Assembly: GCA_013180625.2 (NCBI GenBank)
Contig: SNVD02007176.1
Coordinates: 62,001-126,000, forward strand
Reading direction: 5' to 3'
Length of the DNA stretch: 64,000 bases
From: Boswellia sacra
Taxonomy: Eukaryota; Streptophyta; Magnoliopsida; Sapindales; Burseraceae
Shown: piece by piece, positions 43,769 through 56,352 of the stretch
Numbering within the stretch: position 1 is the first letter of the stretch
How the letters are laid out: each line of letters opens with the position of its first letter
The notes under the pieces: generated by a model
Told to the model about the DNA's origin: nothing
Seen by the model: the letters and a program-made list of their open reading frames with translations, nothing else
Databases searched by the model: none
Program-made: the position numbers and the translations under genes

Positions 43769-44787
43769 ATGGATAAATCCTGGTTGTGGAAGGATAAATT
43801 GTCCAAGGAGTATGAAAATGGGGTTGATAATTTCCTAAAGTGTGCAACTACCCACGATCCCAACACATCTTTTTTGAAGTGCCCATGCAATGCATGTTGT
43901 TGCTTGGCCTTACACACTCGTAACGAAATTAGAAACCATTTATTTGTTAGTGGGCTTGACACAAATGACCAAACTTGGATTTGGCATGGGGAACCAAATC
44001 CTTTTAGCGAACCTAGCAATTTTAACTCATCCTTTGATGAATGCAATGATTTTCCTCTACATGAAACTGTAGATATGGTCAATGATGCCTTTTAATATTG
44101 TGAGGATGACCCGAACAAATTAAAAACTTTGCTTGAAGATGCTGAGAAGTCTTTATACCTAGGTTGCACAAATTTCTCAAAATTATCTGCATTGATGGAA
44201 ACTTTATAATATTAAAGAGAGATTTGGTTGGTCAGACAATAGTTTCTCAGAGTTATTGAATGTCATCCAAAATGCTACTACCAAAAAATGAAATGCCTTC
44301 ATCCATGTATGAAGCAAAGAAAACAATAGTTTCATTGGGTTTGTCATATGAAAAGATACATGTTTGTCCTAATGAATGCCTTTTATAAAGGAAAGAGTTT
44401 GCATCTTTCTCATGTTGTCCCAGTTGTGGGCTGTCAAGGTGGAAGGCAACCAATAAATCCTCGACTTCTAAAAAAGGCATTCCTGCCAAAGTATTGTGGT
44501 AATTTCCTCCCATCCCAAGGTTTAAGAGGTTATATAAAAAATTTAGAAATTGCAAAAATCCTAACTTGGCATGCCAATGCAAGACTTATAGATGGCAAAC
44601 TTAGGCATTCTGCTGACACAACTTCTTGGAAGTTAGTTGATCGAATGTGGCCTAGTTTGGGAGTTGAGAGTAGAAATCTTAGGTTAGCTATTTCAGCTGA
44701 TGGGATAAATCCACAAAGTACCCTAAGTAGTGCTTATAGTTATTGGCCTGTGGTAATGGTTACACACAACCTTATGGGGAAAGTCTA
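43769..44787 (+). pseudogene. CACTA TNP2 transposase, 5' part
   Basis: The ATG at 43769 opens MDKSWLWKDKLSKEYENG, the transposase-associated domain with its Cys pattern (LKCPCNACCC) and NHLFVSGLDTNDQTWIWHGE. After a stop (44093-44095) it continues as ERFGWSDNSFSELLNVIQ, then MPSSMYEAKKTIVSLGLSYE in another frame. The TNP2 core follows: HANARLIDGKLRHSADTTSW, SRNLRLAISADGINPQ and SYWPVVMVTHNL. At least three frameshifts or stops. TNP2-type proteins cut at CACTA termini. The frame is cut at 44,788 by a gypsy fragment, and the segment normally following H-N-L-P-P-W-M is absent. Confidence 0.9.
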
Positions 44788-46556
44788 AAACTAGACTCTG
44801 GTGATTGTTCTTTTAGAACCAAAGTGTACACAACACTAATCTCTTGGCTTTCTTTCATAAAATGAGTTAGGGCCAGAATATTCAAATTATGTTTCTTAGG
44901 TTCTAAAGTATTAGATCTAGGCTTTGGAGTTGACTTATCTTTTTGAACCGTAATTGAAACCTTACAATTATCAGTAGGTTTGGCTGGTTTTAAAATAATA
45001 GGTTTACCACAGTGATTGAACACATAGATATTCTCTTTCTCATGGTTTATAACATTATGGCCATGAAGCCAAGGTCTACGTAGGAGGATATGAGCTACAT
45101 CCATGGGTAACACATCACAATAGATATTTTTATTGTAAGAACACAACTTAAGAGGAACAAGACATCTATGAGTGACAAGTAGGGTTGTTTTATTGACCCA
45201 AGCTCCTGGAAAGGATTTGGGTGAGTCTCTGGAGTGAGTTTAAACTTATCAATTGCAGCTTGGAGATGATATTTAAGGTACTATCTCCATCAATCACTAG
45301 TTTGCACAATTGACTCTTAACGAGGATTGAAGTATGGAAAATACTAGTTCTCTTTCAAGAATCAAAAACTACTGAAGTGGACAAGATACAACGTGTAACT
45401 GACAATTGTTCCTCAAACTCCTCTTCGTGAATGTCTCATAATCCTAAATCTTCATTCTTCTCTAATGGTTCTAAGACCTCTCCTTAAAGATCCTCATGTG
45501 TTGATTCACTAGGGTCATACCCTATGGTCGTGGTATGAGTAGGACAACGAGAAGCAAAATGACCTCTACCTTAACAATTGTGACGCACAATGGGAGAGTT
45601 GTTGGAGTTACTAAAGGATTGGTTTGAAGCGCTTATTGATCTATCCCTACTCAAGTTGAAACGGGAATTAACATTGGGATTTGAAGCACTCGCTGTAGGG
45701 TAACTAGGAGTTGATGAATTAGAAGCTCTAGTAGTAGAGGATTGTTGATTAAAGTTGCTTCTTTGAAAGCATTAATTTGAGGAGATGGAGTATGCACTGA
45801 AGAAGTTTGCCTAGTATTATAAGCTTTAGTTTGGAGTTCAGCATCTAAGGCTTTATTATAGGCATCTTCTAAATTGCCAGGATAGCTTAACTTAACAATA
45901 TGCTGAATGTCATACCTAAGTCCATTGTTAAATCTAGATGTGGTGGCATCATCAAACTCTATGATGTTACACCTAATATGAAGACTATTAAACTTATATT
46001 GGTACTCAAAGACACTAGAAGAATCCTACCTAAGGTTAAGCAATTGTCTGTAAAGTTGTTTTTTATAGGACTGAGGGATATATTTTTGTGTAAGGTCCAT
46101 TTTCAATTCTTTCAAAGTATGAGGACGACGATTTTGTTGGTAAAATCTACGTTCTATAGACTGACAATGGATCTTAACAGTACCAACTAACTTAAATCAA
46201 GCAAAATGAACACAGCAGGTGTCTACCATGTCATGCCATGTAAAGCGTTCCTCTATGGCATCTATCCAATCTAGGAAAACCGTGCCTTTTAACCTACCAT
46301 CAAACTCAGGAACATTATGCTTGACACCTTTTGGAATGTCAGATGACTCATGCATGGAATGACTTTTATTGCTTCTATAACTGCCTCTATTATCACTATC
46401 ATCTTCAAACAAAGGATTATGAGTAAATTCTCGTTCATGGTGTCTTTTAGATATAGATCCTATGACTTTCTTACCCTTATCAAACCTATTAAATGATCCA
46501 ATATTGTTATCCTTGCGATTAATTTGTTCTCTAATGTCAATTTCTATTTGTTCCAT
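44772..46556 (-). pseudogene. Ty3/gypsy gag and protease relic
   Basis: Gag part at 46556-46197: NVPEFDGRLKGTVF, then FLDWIDAIEERF, the conserved gag line of plant gypsy elements. It continues in broken frames to about 45,800 (SVFEYQYKFNSLHIRC-like). The protease-end part at 45146-44790 reads YCDVLPMDVAHILLRRPWLH, the post-protease motif of plant Ty3 elements. Numerous stops lie between. No reverse transcriptase. The structural gag would form particles; this copy is dead. Confidence 0.85.
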
Positions 46557-47947
46557 GCGATTGAATCAAGTTGTAATCCATTCAATCTATTGTTTATGGT
46601 ATTTAAATCAGGTTGTTGGATATGTTGTTAGATAAGTTGGTCAGGAGGGGGATTTTGGTCTGCCCTTTTTTTTTTTAAAGTGGTTATGCTAAGTCTATAC
46701 TTAAATTTCCTATGAGTGATAAAATTAAATATGATGCTGCTGCAATGCAAATAAAGGCAAGAAAAGTAAATATGCAATGATTTTTTTTTGTTAAATCAAA
46801 ATAAAATGAAATATGAAGGCTAACTTGTAATTAAAAGTATAGGCTAAAGTGAAATGTACTGAAATTGTATAGGGTAATCTGTAAATAGAGAATGTAGGGG
46901 TAAAAATGTAAAGGGGTAAACTGCAAAAATTTAAAAGCTCAGATAGTAGTGTAATTATGCAAAGTTGGTGGGTTTCTAGAATATTAGGCTTGATGCAATG
47001 GCAAATTAATTGAAAGCCCCTAATAAAAAATTTCAGTCAACTTTAAAAATTGACAAAGAAGCGCCTAACCTCAAACATCCAAAGCACTCTCGGGTGGCGG
47101 CGCGTGCGCGAGTGAGACAACTTTCAGCAACTTGATGGCAACATCGAGGTGTCCAGGCAGCAGATCAGCGATTGGTGAAAGTCGTGGTCGTGGTGGTGCT
47201 TGGTGGTTGGTTGCGGGAGATGAAGACCACAATGGCAAGCCGATTTTCGCAATGGGTCTCCGGTTTTTTGCTATGAACGTCTAGCGGGAACAGATGTGCT
47301 TTGTTAGACAATGGCTTTTGAAGCAATTGACAATGGCAGTGTCGGTTCACGTGCAGTGGAGGAGGGTGGTTTGTGTGGTGGTACTGAAATTAATTTTGGG
47401 TTTTTGAAGGCTTTTCGATGAGATTTTAGGGATGGTGATGAAGGGAAGAATGATAAGGGTGGCCCGATCTACGATTTGGTAAATTCGGTGATGGGTGGTT
47501 CGCCGGTTCCCAATGGTGAACAGTAAATCCAACGATAAACAATGACTGCGATTGGAGTTTTGTGTATTTAGAGTTTATGGAATTTGGAATGATTTTACAG
47601 AAACGAAGTTAGGTTTTGATACCAATTTGATGGGGAACACGTAATATAAACAAGCCAAAATCAAGAACAAACACGATCAATCTCCAACAAACACTCACAT
47701 AACTCTCCAATATGAAATAATCAATATCTGAATAATGCTTGTATAAAGTCTGTAAAAATAATAATGAAAACCTATTTATACTAATCAAGACATATTGGGA
47801 ATTTGAGTTAAATTAGGATAAGTCAAAATCCGTCTTTTGAGTCAAAATCTCTAAACTAATGATTTCTCAAATGAAAATGAAACTCTAATTAAATAAAGAT
47901 TAAAAGACTATAATAACCCTGAGAATAAAATAAGCCATGCTACATCA
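44788..47947 (-). mobile_element. Ty3/gypsy fragment: 5' LTR, leader, gag, protease
   Basis: Minus-strand order: LTR 47947-47628, primer-binding site just after it, GC-richer leader (about 47,530-47,090), gag, then a protease-end region down to 44,788. RT, RNase H, integrase and the 3' LTR are missing. The fragment separates the two halves of the CACTA TNP2 relic, and about 150-250 codons of TNP2 between them are also absent. The insertion was therefore accompanied or followed by a deletion that removed the retroelement's 3' half and adjacent transposase. Confidence 0.85.
47628..47947 (-). repeat. 5' LTR of the gypsy fragment
   Basis: 320 bp. On the minus strand it starts TGATGTAGCATGG and ends TTCCCCATCA. 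It is a relative of the solo LTR at 41046. A tRNA-like primer site TTGGTATCAAAACC (47,624-47,611) follows immediately. Confidence 0.85.
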
Positions 47948-47948
47948 A

Positions 47949-48760
47949 TATCTTTGGCACATTGTTAAATATTCCTGGGAAAATAAAAGATGCTTTGGCC
48001 TTTAGATTAGATCTTGTTGACATGGGTTTAAGGAATGAGTTACAACCAACTACTAAAAACAATAGAACATATTTGCCTTTTGCTTGTTACACACTTAGTA
48101 AGCAAGAGAAACAAATGTTTTGTCAAACACTATATGACCATAGACTTCCCTTTGGCTATTGTTCCAATTTTAAAAAAGTTGTTTCCATAGATGAGTTGAA
48201 GCTTATTGGACTTAAGTCTCACGATTGTCATGCTCTCATGTGGCACCTACTACCATTGGCCATAAGAACTGTTTTACCTAGGCATGTTTGGTATGCTATT
48301 ACCAGGTTTTGTATCTTCTTTAATGAACTTTGCACCAAAGTGGTAGAGGCTCCTAGGTTGAACCAAATACAAAGTGATCTCATCATTACCCTATGCTTAC
48401 TTGAGAAATACTTTTCACGTTCGTTTTTCGACATCATGGTACATTTAACCATACATCTTGTTAGAGAAGTAAGGTTGTGTGGCCCAGTTTACTTTATATG
48501 AATGTATCCTTTTGAGTGATTCATGAAAATACTTAAAGGGTATGTCTGGAATAGATATCAACTTGAAGGATGTATTACTGAGTGTTATATTGCATCCGAA
48601 GCAATCGATTTTTGCTCTGAGTATGTGCATGTGGTTGACGTACTTATTTATGAAGATAGTCTATTGCTTGGTGGTTGAGTGATCCATATTGGTGTTGATG
48701 AATGGGCACAAGCACACCTCTACATCTTGCAAAACATAGATGAAGTCCAACTGTACATTA
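47949..48760 (+). pseudogene. CACTA TNP2 transposase, 3' part (DUF4218 region)
   Basis: Resumes directly after the gypsy LTR with LNIPGKIKDALAFRLDLVDM, RNELQPTTKNNRTYLPFACY and LPFGYCSNFKKVVSID. Then LKSHDCHALMWHLLPLAIRT, the DUF4218 signature, and NELCTKVVEAPRLNQIQSDL. The stop at 48499-48501 replaces a conserved position, and homology continues (GYVWNRYQLEGCITECYIAS), with later stops, to about 48,760. DUF4218 is a standard C-terminal part of TNP2 proteins; its biochemical role is unknown. Confidence 0.88.
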
Positions 48761-48849
48761 AGTATCTAATTTCTTTATTCTTGTTGTGTTAACAACTTTT
48801 TTCCTCATTTATTCATTCAATACTGACTATCCTTCTTCAATTTTGATAG

Positions 48850-49640
48850 AATGCATATGAAATGGTTTAAAAATCGTTTCCCAAGGAAAGTGAAAAACCC
48901 AAAGTGGCTTCAAGATGAGCACAATTGTACTTTCATTGAATGGTTCAAATTTGACGGATGTATTGTTTGACAACATTATACTACAATACTGGCTATCTTA
49001 GTTTGTGCTTAGCCACACCTGAATCTGGAATGACAAACTCTTTATTTTGTAACTAGGTTGGAAAGGCAGTAAATGATGTCTCTGCCACCTTGCGTTCGTT
49101 GGCACAAGGGCCTCGTCCATATGTGACAACCTACCCTGGTTATGTCATCAACAGTTGTCATTACCACACAAGGGATTATGGGGAAAACAAGGTTCATCAA
49201 ACTTCTGGAGTCAGCATTGTTGCCACTACAATGCAAATTTCAAGTGCGAAGGATAAAAATCCAATAGTTGAAGAATTGTGTTTTTATGGTGTAATATGAA
49301 AAATATGGACTTTAGAATACCATGAACTAAGTTTTACTGTAGTTTAAGTGTGATTGGCTTGACAACAACGGTGATGTGAAAGTGGATGAATTTGGTGTTA
49401 CATTGTAGATCTTAATTGAATTGGTCACAAATCTGATTCATTTGTTCTATCAAGTGAAGCAAGTCTTTTATTTTGGAGGCCAAAGTGATGAAAGTTGGTC
49501 TTTAGTCCAATTCACATCCGATAATAATTATAAAATAGATAAAAGTCAGGATGAAATTCAAACGTTGGTTAAGCAACATTAATATACAAAGAATTTGTCT
49601 AACTTAGACTCATTTGATGGATTTGAGGATAATGACAGTG
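48850..49640 (+). pseudogene. CACTA TNP2 tail, DUF4216-like exons
   Basis: Exon-like stretches: MKWFKNRFPRKVKNPKWLQD at about 48,857; VSATLRSLAQGPRPYVTTYP then GYVINSCHYHTRDYGENKVH at 49,075-49,200; and CDWLDNNGDVKVDEFGVTL at about 49,350-49,405, followed by a stop and FYFGGQSDESWSLV. This is the DUF4216 pattern that ends TNP2-family transposases. AG/GT boundaries separate the pieces. It has several stops. Confidence 0.8.
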
Positions 49641-49874
49641 GCTGTATTAGAGAGGATTTAGAGGGAATTTGGGTTGGCAACACAACCTTGATATAACTTT
49701 CTTGGCAACTGTTTGTGCTTCACTGGTATGCTTATAACGTCTTTTGCATTATATCATTCATAATCTATGTGTTGCACTTATTTGTTTTGATTCATGAAAA
49801 ATATTATAATGTGTTTGGATTTACTGAGTGAAATTGGCTGCTGGCAGTTTACCTTATTGAATTTAGGTCTGCCG

Positions 49875-50577
49875 CGATGAATGAAGATGAACTAAACCAG
49901 CACTTGGAGGATGAATTGTATGAACGTATGGAAGACGATGAAACTGCAGAGCCACCAAATAAGAAGCGTAAAACCAGAGGCATTTGCACAAATAAGAAGA
50001 AAAACAAAGCGAATAAAGGAGAGAAACTACCGGTTTAGTTTAACAGCAATGGACAACCTGTTGAAGAAAATGCTGATGAGCTTGTTACTACTGTTGGTGT
50101 TTTAGCACATCAATCAGTCCCTCTTTCATACAAGGATTGGACGCTTCTGCCAGCTGAAATAAAAAGATGGCATTTAGGATGAAGTCCTGGTACGTTTCCT
50201 ACGACATTATGTTGCATTCACTTAGTATTCGCTAATGTTTTGTGTTTTAATTTTCATTACTTTCTATGTAGCGTAAATTTGCTATTGATGTACGCTTCAA
50301 GAAGGATTTGTTGCATAGTGCATGTAGAGCATGGAGCTCCTTCAAGACAAACTTGACAAGCAAGGTTATAAGGCCAAATAAGAATGATTTTAAAAAGTTA
50401 GCAAATCCATCAGATGAGTGGAAGAAATATATTAAACAGAAGGATTGGGAGGAATTTATTCGTCATTGTTTAACAGTGGAATTTCACGCAATGATCAAAA
50501 GCATTAACTTTAACTATGTTAATAATTTTTTACTGATTGCCAAAACTGTTTGTGACATGCTTAGCATGATATGCTAA
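49875..50577 (+). pseudogene. Second CACTA gene, 5' exons (Transposase_24-like)
   Basis: The ATG at 49875 (MNEDELNQHLEDELYERMED) opens a Lys-rich, nuclear-localisation-like region (NKKRKTRG, KKKNKANKGEKLP) with a stop at 50036-50038. It then reads FNSNGQPVEENADELVTTVG and VPLSYKDWTLLPAEIKR. After an intron, exon 50,272-50,500 reads RKFAIDVRFKKDLLHSACRA, WSSFKTNLTSKVIRPNK and QKDWEEFIRHC. This is the Ptta/En/Spm plant transposase family (Transposase_24), the TNP1/TNPA-like partner often beside TNP2. The later part of 50,500-51,830 is intron-like with no coding signal. Confidence 0.8.
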
Positions 50578-51989
50578 GATTTGCAAAGAATTTCATTGAA
50601 GCTTGCTTATTTTTAAACAGGTGGACTGATAATGGCTTACTAAGGTTAATTATTGTGAATATTAAATCTGCCTAGAAACAATAAATCACAGGTGTATGTA
50701 GTTGGTTAACAATTTGATTACCAGTAGTTCATTCTGAGCCAACAAATTATAAGTTATATATTAGAAGGAAAAATTAAATGGATTTGGCTGTATCATATTT
50801 AGAATCAGATTTAAATTTTATGACGTTTATGGAAAACTATGATTTACTGCTGCTAAATAGAGCTAGATAACAATAATTACATTGAATCAAATTGACTATG
50901 TTAGTTTTGAAACAATGATTTATGGAAATTTTAATATTGTTTACGGAATACAGGCTTATAGATTTTTTCACTAATAATTTCTTTAAATATTAAATAAGAG
51001 CTGGCTTATCATCTCATCATCTTAATTGTTGGGGTCTTCCTATTCTGTTAACGATATTTTGATTATGGGTCTGGGGTATTATTATTGATGGAGTTTCTGC
51101 ATCAACACATCCATCTTAAAGCAAAAAATTTGAAATATTTGAAAAAGCAAATCAATAACAGACCCCTTAATATCATGAGAAACTATTTAAAAATTCAAAA
51201 TAAGAAGAGCACTAATGTTTCCAACTGAATTAACACATAGTATGAACGTCACTTGATAACTTAGAACCCAAAAGATCGAATATAGGTAATTTATAATATG
51301 TAGATTCTTTTAATTATCTGATGAACTTTTTACTAATTCAAGAGGATTTGATTATTTTTAAATTATATTAAAGAAAGAAGCAGCTTTAATTATTTATGAT
51401 TTCTTTTATGACAACATACTTTGCTACATATCAATGTTCAACAATGTGAACAAACTAGTGACAAGCATATGGCTTGCTTTATGGGATTTTATATTGAAAA
51501 TGGCTCACAAAGGTACAACATGACTTCATATGTATGGAGTTTAATGTGCTAGACTAATAGTTAAGTAATCATACAGGATATACTGAAATTGACTTATCAT
51601 TAACATATCTTATTTCAACTCTTATCTATTTTGAATAAATTAAACTTTACTTGGCAACATTAGGAATCAAATTGCATCTACCGTTTATTTGCAAAGGAAA
51701 AACAGCAAAACATGTATTTTTTTTTTCCTAGAAATTATAGGTTTTCCTAGTTTATTGAGCAAAATGAGCTTGTGTTTATGACGGTTCTGTTTGCAATATA
51801 TGAAGACCTATAGTGGGGTTTACAGGGAGAGACGATTTGCAAACAAATATAACCATTGCACAGGAAGGTCAGGACATGCAAATCTGGACCAAAAAATGGT
51901 AAGGAAAAAGTTAGTTTAAATTATGATTAATTTTTGTCGTGACCATTTGGGCTCAATTCAAAATCACTTCTACACTTTCGACAATTTTT

Positions 51990-52625
51990 ACAGCGAGAAG
52001 AATCTGGAGATTGGAATTCACCCATAGATCGAGCTGATTTATGGCTGAAAGGAAGAAAAAGAAAGGCGGAGCTTTCCATCCTAACGTGATTCTTGTTGTT
52101 GAAAAAATTGTAACTTATATTGACTCTCTTGATATTATAACTTGGGTATGATGTGCTCTATTGTGGGATGAGTTGAAAGCTCAATCTCAATCTAGTGTCA
52201 TCGACCCATCTGGTCGCAATGATATACTCAGGCAAGCGTTAGGAGAAGATGAGCACTGTGGGCGTGTAAGAGGGGTGGGTAAATTTGTGACCCCAACATC
52301 ATTTTTTTAATTTGTACAAAGAGATTATGAGAAGGATCAAATTGTGAAGGACTTGAAGAGGAAGCTTCAGAAAAGGGATGCTGAAGTGGCTATGCTAAAG
52401 AGTGAACTAGCTGATGTCAAGTCAGTTGGCTCTAGCAACAAAGTGACAGCCATTCACAAGGAAGAATGCATTGATCCATCTGTGGATTTGAGGAAAAATA
52501 CACCAGAAGTCAGTGATTGTAAAGTTAAGAAGAAGTCAACTGCGGAGATGTACGAAAGTAGCATTAAAAGATACCAAGACTCACTAAAATTGAAGATGAA
52601 GATGAGTGTGGCAGTAGAAAGGTAA
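51990..52625 (+). pseudogene. Second CACTA gene, middle exons with coiled coil
   Basis: The exon at about 51,993-52,090 reads REESGDWNSPIDRADLWLKG then RKKKGGAFHPN, the conserved end of Transposase_24. The exon 52,323-52,622 (VKDLKRKLQKRDAEVAMLKS, then AEMYESSIKRYQDSLKLKMK) has heptad spacing and is predicted coiled coil. It probably mediates multimerisation. Confidence 0.7.
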
Positions 52626-52727
52626 CTGTTGGCAGCTTTGAATATATCGTCCTATTCTGTTGGCATTTTTTTATTACTTTTACTGGTTTATTAATACTAA
52701 TTCATTACGGTGTTAATGTGTATTAGG

Positions 52728-53371
52728 CTAAAACCTATAGATTGAAAGTGGATATCAAAGGAAAACCAGTGGCTACTGGTACAATTGTCAAGGATTTGAA
52801 GCCAAACAAAGCCAAACATGGTAGTATGCATTGATGTCTGTTTTGAGCGATATTCCCCGCTACCTATACAGATAGAGGAGGATGAGCCACTTACCTTATA
52901 TGATTCTGTGGGACAGCATGTTGGATGGCCTGAAGATCTTGTTATTGTAACCACTGGGGTAAGGAGTAATGGCCTCTATGTATGCCTATGACATGTTTAT
53001 GTGTATATAGTTTTTGTTAGTTTAATTAAAGTAACAAGTGTGTGGTATAAGGTAGGACTCAATTCAGCCAAGCCCCACAAAGAAGAAACTTATTAATGAG
53101 TTGAAAGGGCTTCAAACCAATGAAACCAAGCAAAGGGAGATTGAAAAACCTGATAAAGTTATAGTTTTGGAGGCGATGGCTAACTTTAGGGTGGATAGAA
53201 ATAAACATTTTGAAATCAAATTTCAAGAGGGAGTCTTTGGATACCCAGTTAGCACCTATGTCTTAGAGGGTGACATGTCATGCGTGATTGATTTTAAGGA
53301 GCTGTCAGGAAATTTTCTTTCCGTTTGTATGAGGTGTTCCATATACATATTCGGTCAATATCCAAGCAAGT
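52728..53371 (+). pseudogene. Second CACTA gene, DUF8039-like exons
   Basis: 52,745-52,960 reads VDIKGKPVATGTIVKDLKP and, after a one-base shift, VCIDVCFERYSPLP and DSVGQHVGWPEDLVIV, the pattern of the domain that sits between Transposase_24 and the Ulp1 protease in plant transposon proteins. The next exon, 53,053-53,345, reads KPDKVIVLEAMANFRVDRNK and VSTYVLEGDMSCVIDFKELS. Function of these domains is not known. Confidence 0.6.
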
Positions 53372-53442
53372 AATTGAAACATTCATTTAGTGGCATTTGT
53401 TTCATGTCTCTGTGAAGTTTGGTTATTGTCATTGATTGTGTA

Positions 53443-54378
53443 GGCATCTTTATGGGGAATTTCAATGCGGATCTGCTCAAGTGAAGTTTGGTTCCATAAA
53501 CCCAGAAACCATATTGCCTAGCAAATTTCAAGACGCTCAACTTCGTCTTGAAATGTCTCAGTCAATAGCAGACAAATTAAACAGATTTGGGGAGAGGAAC
53601 TTTGTATTCCTTCCATACAACTCAGGATATAATTTGAAAATGTACAATCTTAGATAAATCATTAGTAATTGTATGTGAATTATAATTGTCTTATGCATTG
53701 TGGCAGGTACCATTGGACCTTAATTGTGTTTGACATGTCAAATTTGAAAATATACTACATTGACCCAATGAGAAAAGGAACTCAAGTAGCTGCAAAGGAA
53801 GTCATAAAGCAGTAAGTGTGTTCATATTATTATTATTATTACTATTCCCCGTTAATCCAAGCTGTTGAGCCTAATTTATATTGGAGACTGATTGTGTATA
53901 ATTTGTTTTCAAAGGCTTTTATGATGTGGAAAAGTCAAGCTGAAGAAAACATGAAGAAGAACAATCTATGGACGGAAGTGAAGGTACAGATTATTTAAAA
54001 GACTTTTTCTCATTTATATTACGCCTCAACTGTTTCTAGCTATATAATTTAATGGGGAACAGTTAACATTGTTCGTGTAAGGGGACTAAAACAAGTTGGA
54101 AGCATTGAATGTGGCTATTATGTTCTTAGATACATGAAAGAGATCATAGTAGACCATAACATACCTTCTGAGAAGGTGAGAAAGTTTGTAAAAATTTTTA
54201 TGTTCTTACTCATTTGGTAGTTGTTGTGTGTTTAAACTAACTTCGTTATATTATAGTACAAAAAGAAAGACAAATATAGTGAAGATGAGCTAAATAAGAT
54301 AAGAGCTGAATGGGCAAAGCAAGTTTCTCTTATCTTAATGAAAGAGTGTAGCCAAAAAGAAGAACACCAGCATATTAG
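53443..54378 (+). pseudogene. Ulp1-like (C48) cysteine protease of the CACTA element
   Basis: Five exons: 53,443-53,632 (HLYGEFQCGSAQVKFGSINP; LNRFGERNFVFLPYNSG), 53,707-53,812, 53,905-53,983, 54,064-54,176 and 54,259-54,378. Catalytic residues of the SUMO-protease fold are in place: His in YHWTLIVFD, Asp in KIYYIDPMRKG, Gln and Cys in KQVGSIECGYYVLRYM. Ulp1 family enzymes remove SUMO; many plant CACTA and Mutator elements carry such a domain, and its role in transposition is unproven. The exon joint at 53,983/54,064 appears to lack one base (KV-NIV phase), so the frame is probably broken there. I see no stop within the catalytic exons. Confidence 0.78.
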
Positions 54379-56009
54379 GTTCGATAAAACATTAACTTGT
54401 GAATTGATTATTAAAGTTTGAATAATTGTTACTTGTTTCTAACATGTGTCTTTCTAATGGTGTAGATTGAAGCTATGTAGATAATTTGTTGAACAAAATG
54501 TTAGATTCTGACTGTTTTTGGGTTGTGTAGTAGTGGCTGACTGAAGGGATGACTATATGAATGGTTATATAACTTGATTGCTTTTATTGGTACTGGGAAC
54601 CCTTTTTGGCATAGACAGCATCAGAAATTCACAAAATCTACCATGTTTCGGAAATACAGTTGTATAGATTTTTTGTGGGGTTACTAGGATTTTTGAACTC
54701 TTAAGCAGTGAAAATAAGAACTTTGTTTGCTTTTTTACAACCGGATGAATACTTCAAACTGTTTATATTAAGAAGTATTCAAGTTTCAGGTTATCTAAGT
54801 CGATTGTGTTTTTAATATGGTTCTAGTATGTAATTGCTCAATAAATGTACGTCTGCATGCCTCCAGAGACAGTTGGAAAGTAGTCGACAATGACTTTGTA
54901 AGGTACAATGTTGCATATTCTTCTTTTCCACGTCTAAGTTAATTGTATGTGTTTTCATTACATTGAACTTTTATTACAGGTTCAGGTGCAAAAGGAGTTA
55001 TTTCCAAAAGTCGAAAACAATTGCATCACACAGCAAAGGGTATGTATTTTTGGCTATGTTCAGTAATTTGAGGCTGAGAAGATCTTGGTTTAGGTTTGCT
55101 GCTTACTATTTTCTGTTATATCGATAAAGCATTGAAAAAATCTTTGTTATCAACGTGGTTTCCAGTTGATTGAGAAGTTAGAGTTTGGTAAGTGAAGGCT
55201 CGGAAAGTGTTTGCATTCTTAAAGTATATATCTTTGATATGAAGTTGTTGATTGGGGTCATAGTTTTGATACGTTTCACTATTAATTGAAGCGAGAAGTG
55301 TGGAGAATTAATGGGAGTTTTGCTGAGAAATGTTATCATCTTGATATCTAGATATTGTGAGAAATTGAATGCTTCATACATTCCTTCTACTGAAAACATG
55401 TGAATAAAGAGAATTATTGTTTTTCTAGCCTTGTTCAATAGTGAATGCCTTAGATGCTCTATATGCTATAACATATTAGTAACGTAATGTCTCTGTCTCT
55501 AGTTTTAGAGTATAGTTTTGATAAGGCAAATTTCCAAACTTGACCATTTTTGGGTTGTCATTATACATAATGCTATGCCAGATACTAGGCAACATTTTCT
55601 AAATTTTATAACCAGGATAAATTGCATGGTATTCTTTCATTTTGCCTTGTTCTCAACTAATCTTGTTAGGGTATCAAAAACTTTTAGCTGGTCTATGGGT
55701 GGTTGCCAGAATTAAGTTGTGAAGTGATGAATGACTTAATTTGGAGTACTTGTACAGATTTATGCTTAGTATTTCTATAATTTGCTTGTTCTTATGAGAC
55801 CTTTCTCTACAACTTTACTCCTTACCTTTGGCTGATATGTCCAGCATTTAATAATATATACATTTGATTGTCTTAACAATAATTGGGTGCCTTTTTTGGC
55901 TGGGATCTTAATACATTTGTAAAACGTTATTCTAAGTGTAAAATTTTTTAGCATTCTTCTTTACTTAATTAGAATATGTTTTATTACGTATATATCAAAA
56001 TCGCATTAA
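54379..56009 (+). other. 3' non-coding part of the CACTA composite
   Basis: T-rich, intron or UTR-like DNA with no recognisable domain. Two possible small exons (54,865-54,900 and 54,980-55,040) have AG/GT borders but no homology I can name. Confidence 0.35.
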
Positions 56010-56345
56010 AAAATTTAAAATTCACATACTTGTGGGCTGATAACCCACAAGTATTAACCAAATTTAAAAAAATTTTGACCATTAACAACCTCATATTTGT
56101 CACATAATTTAAAAAATTTCAAGTGTTACTTAGTTATTATTTGTCACAATGTCACAAATATGGTCCAAATAAGAGACAACTATACACTCAAATCCAAAGT
56201 CCTAAAGGATAAATATTTGTGGCTCATTATTTCACAAGTATTGTGCAATTTCATATTTGTAGATTTGCCCGACCCATAAGTAAAGAATATATGTCATAGC
56301 CAAAAGTGTGAGAAAAACCCACAAGTAAGGCATACTTGTAAGGGA
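56010..56345 (+). repeat. CACTA subterminal repeats
   Basis: At least eight copies of an acttgtggg / cccacaagta / catatttgt motif in both orientations (for example 56,024, 56,045, 56,095, 56,215, 56,235, 56,318, 56,333). These are the usual binding sites for CACTA accessory proteins and support a right end nearby. Confidence 0.75.
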
Positions 56346-56352
56346 AAAAAAC

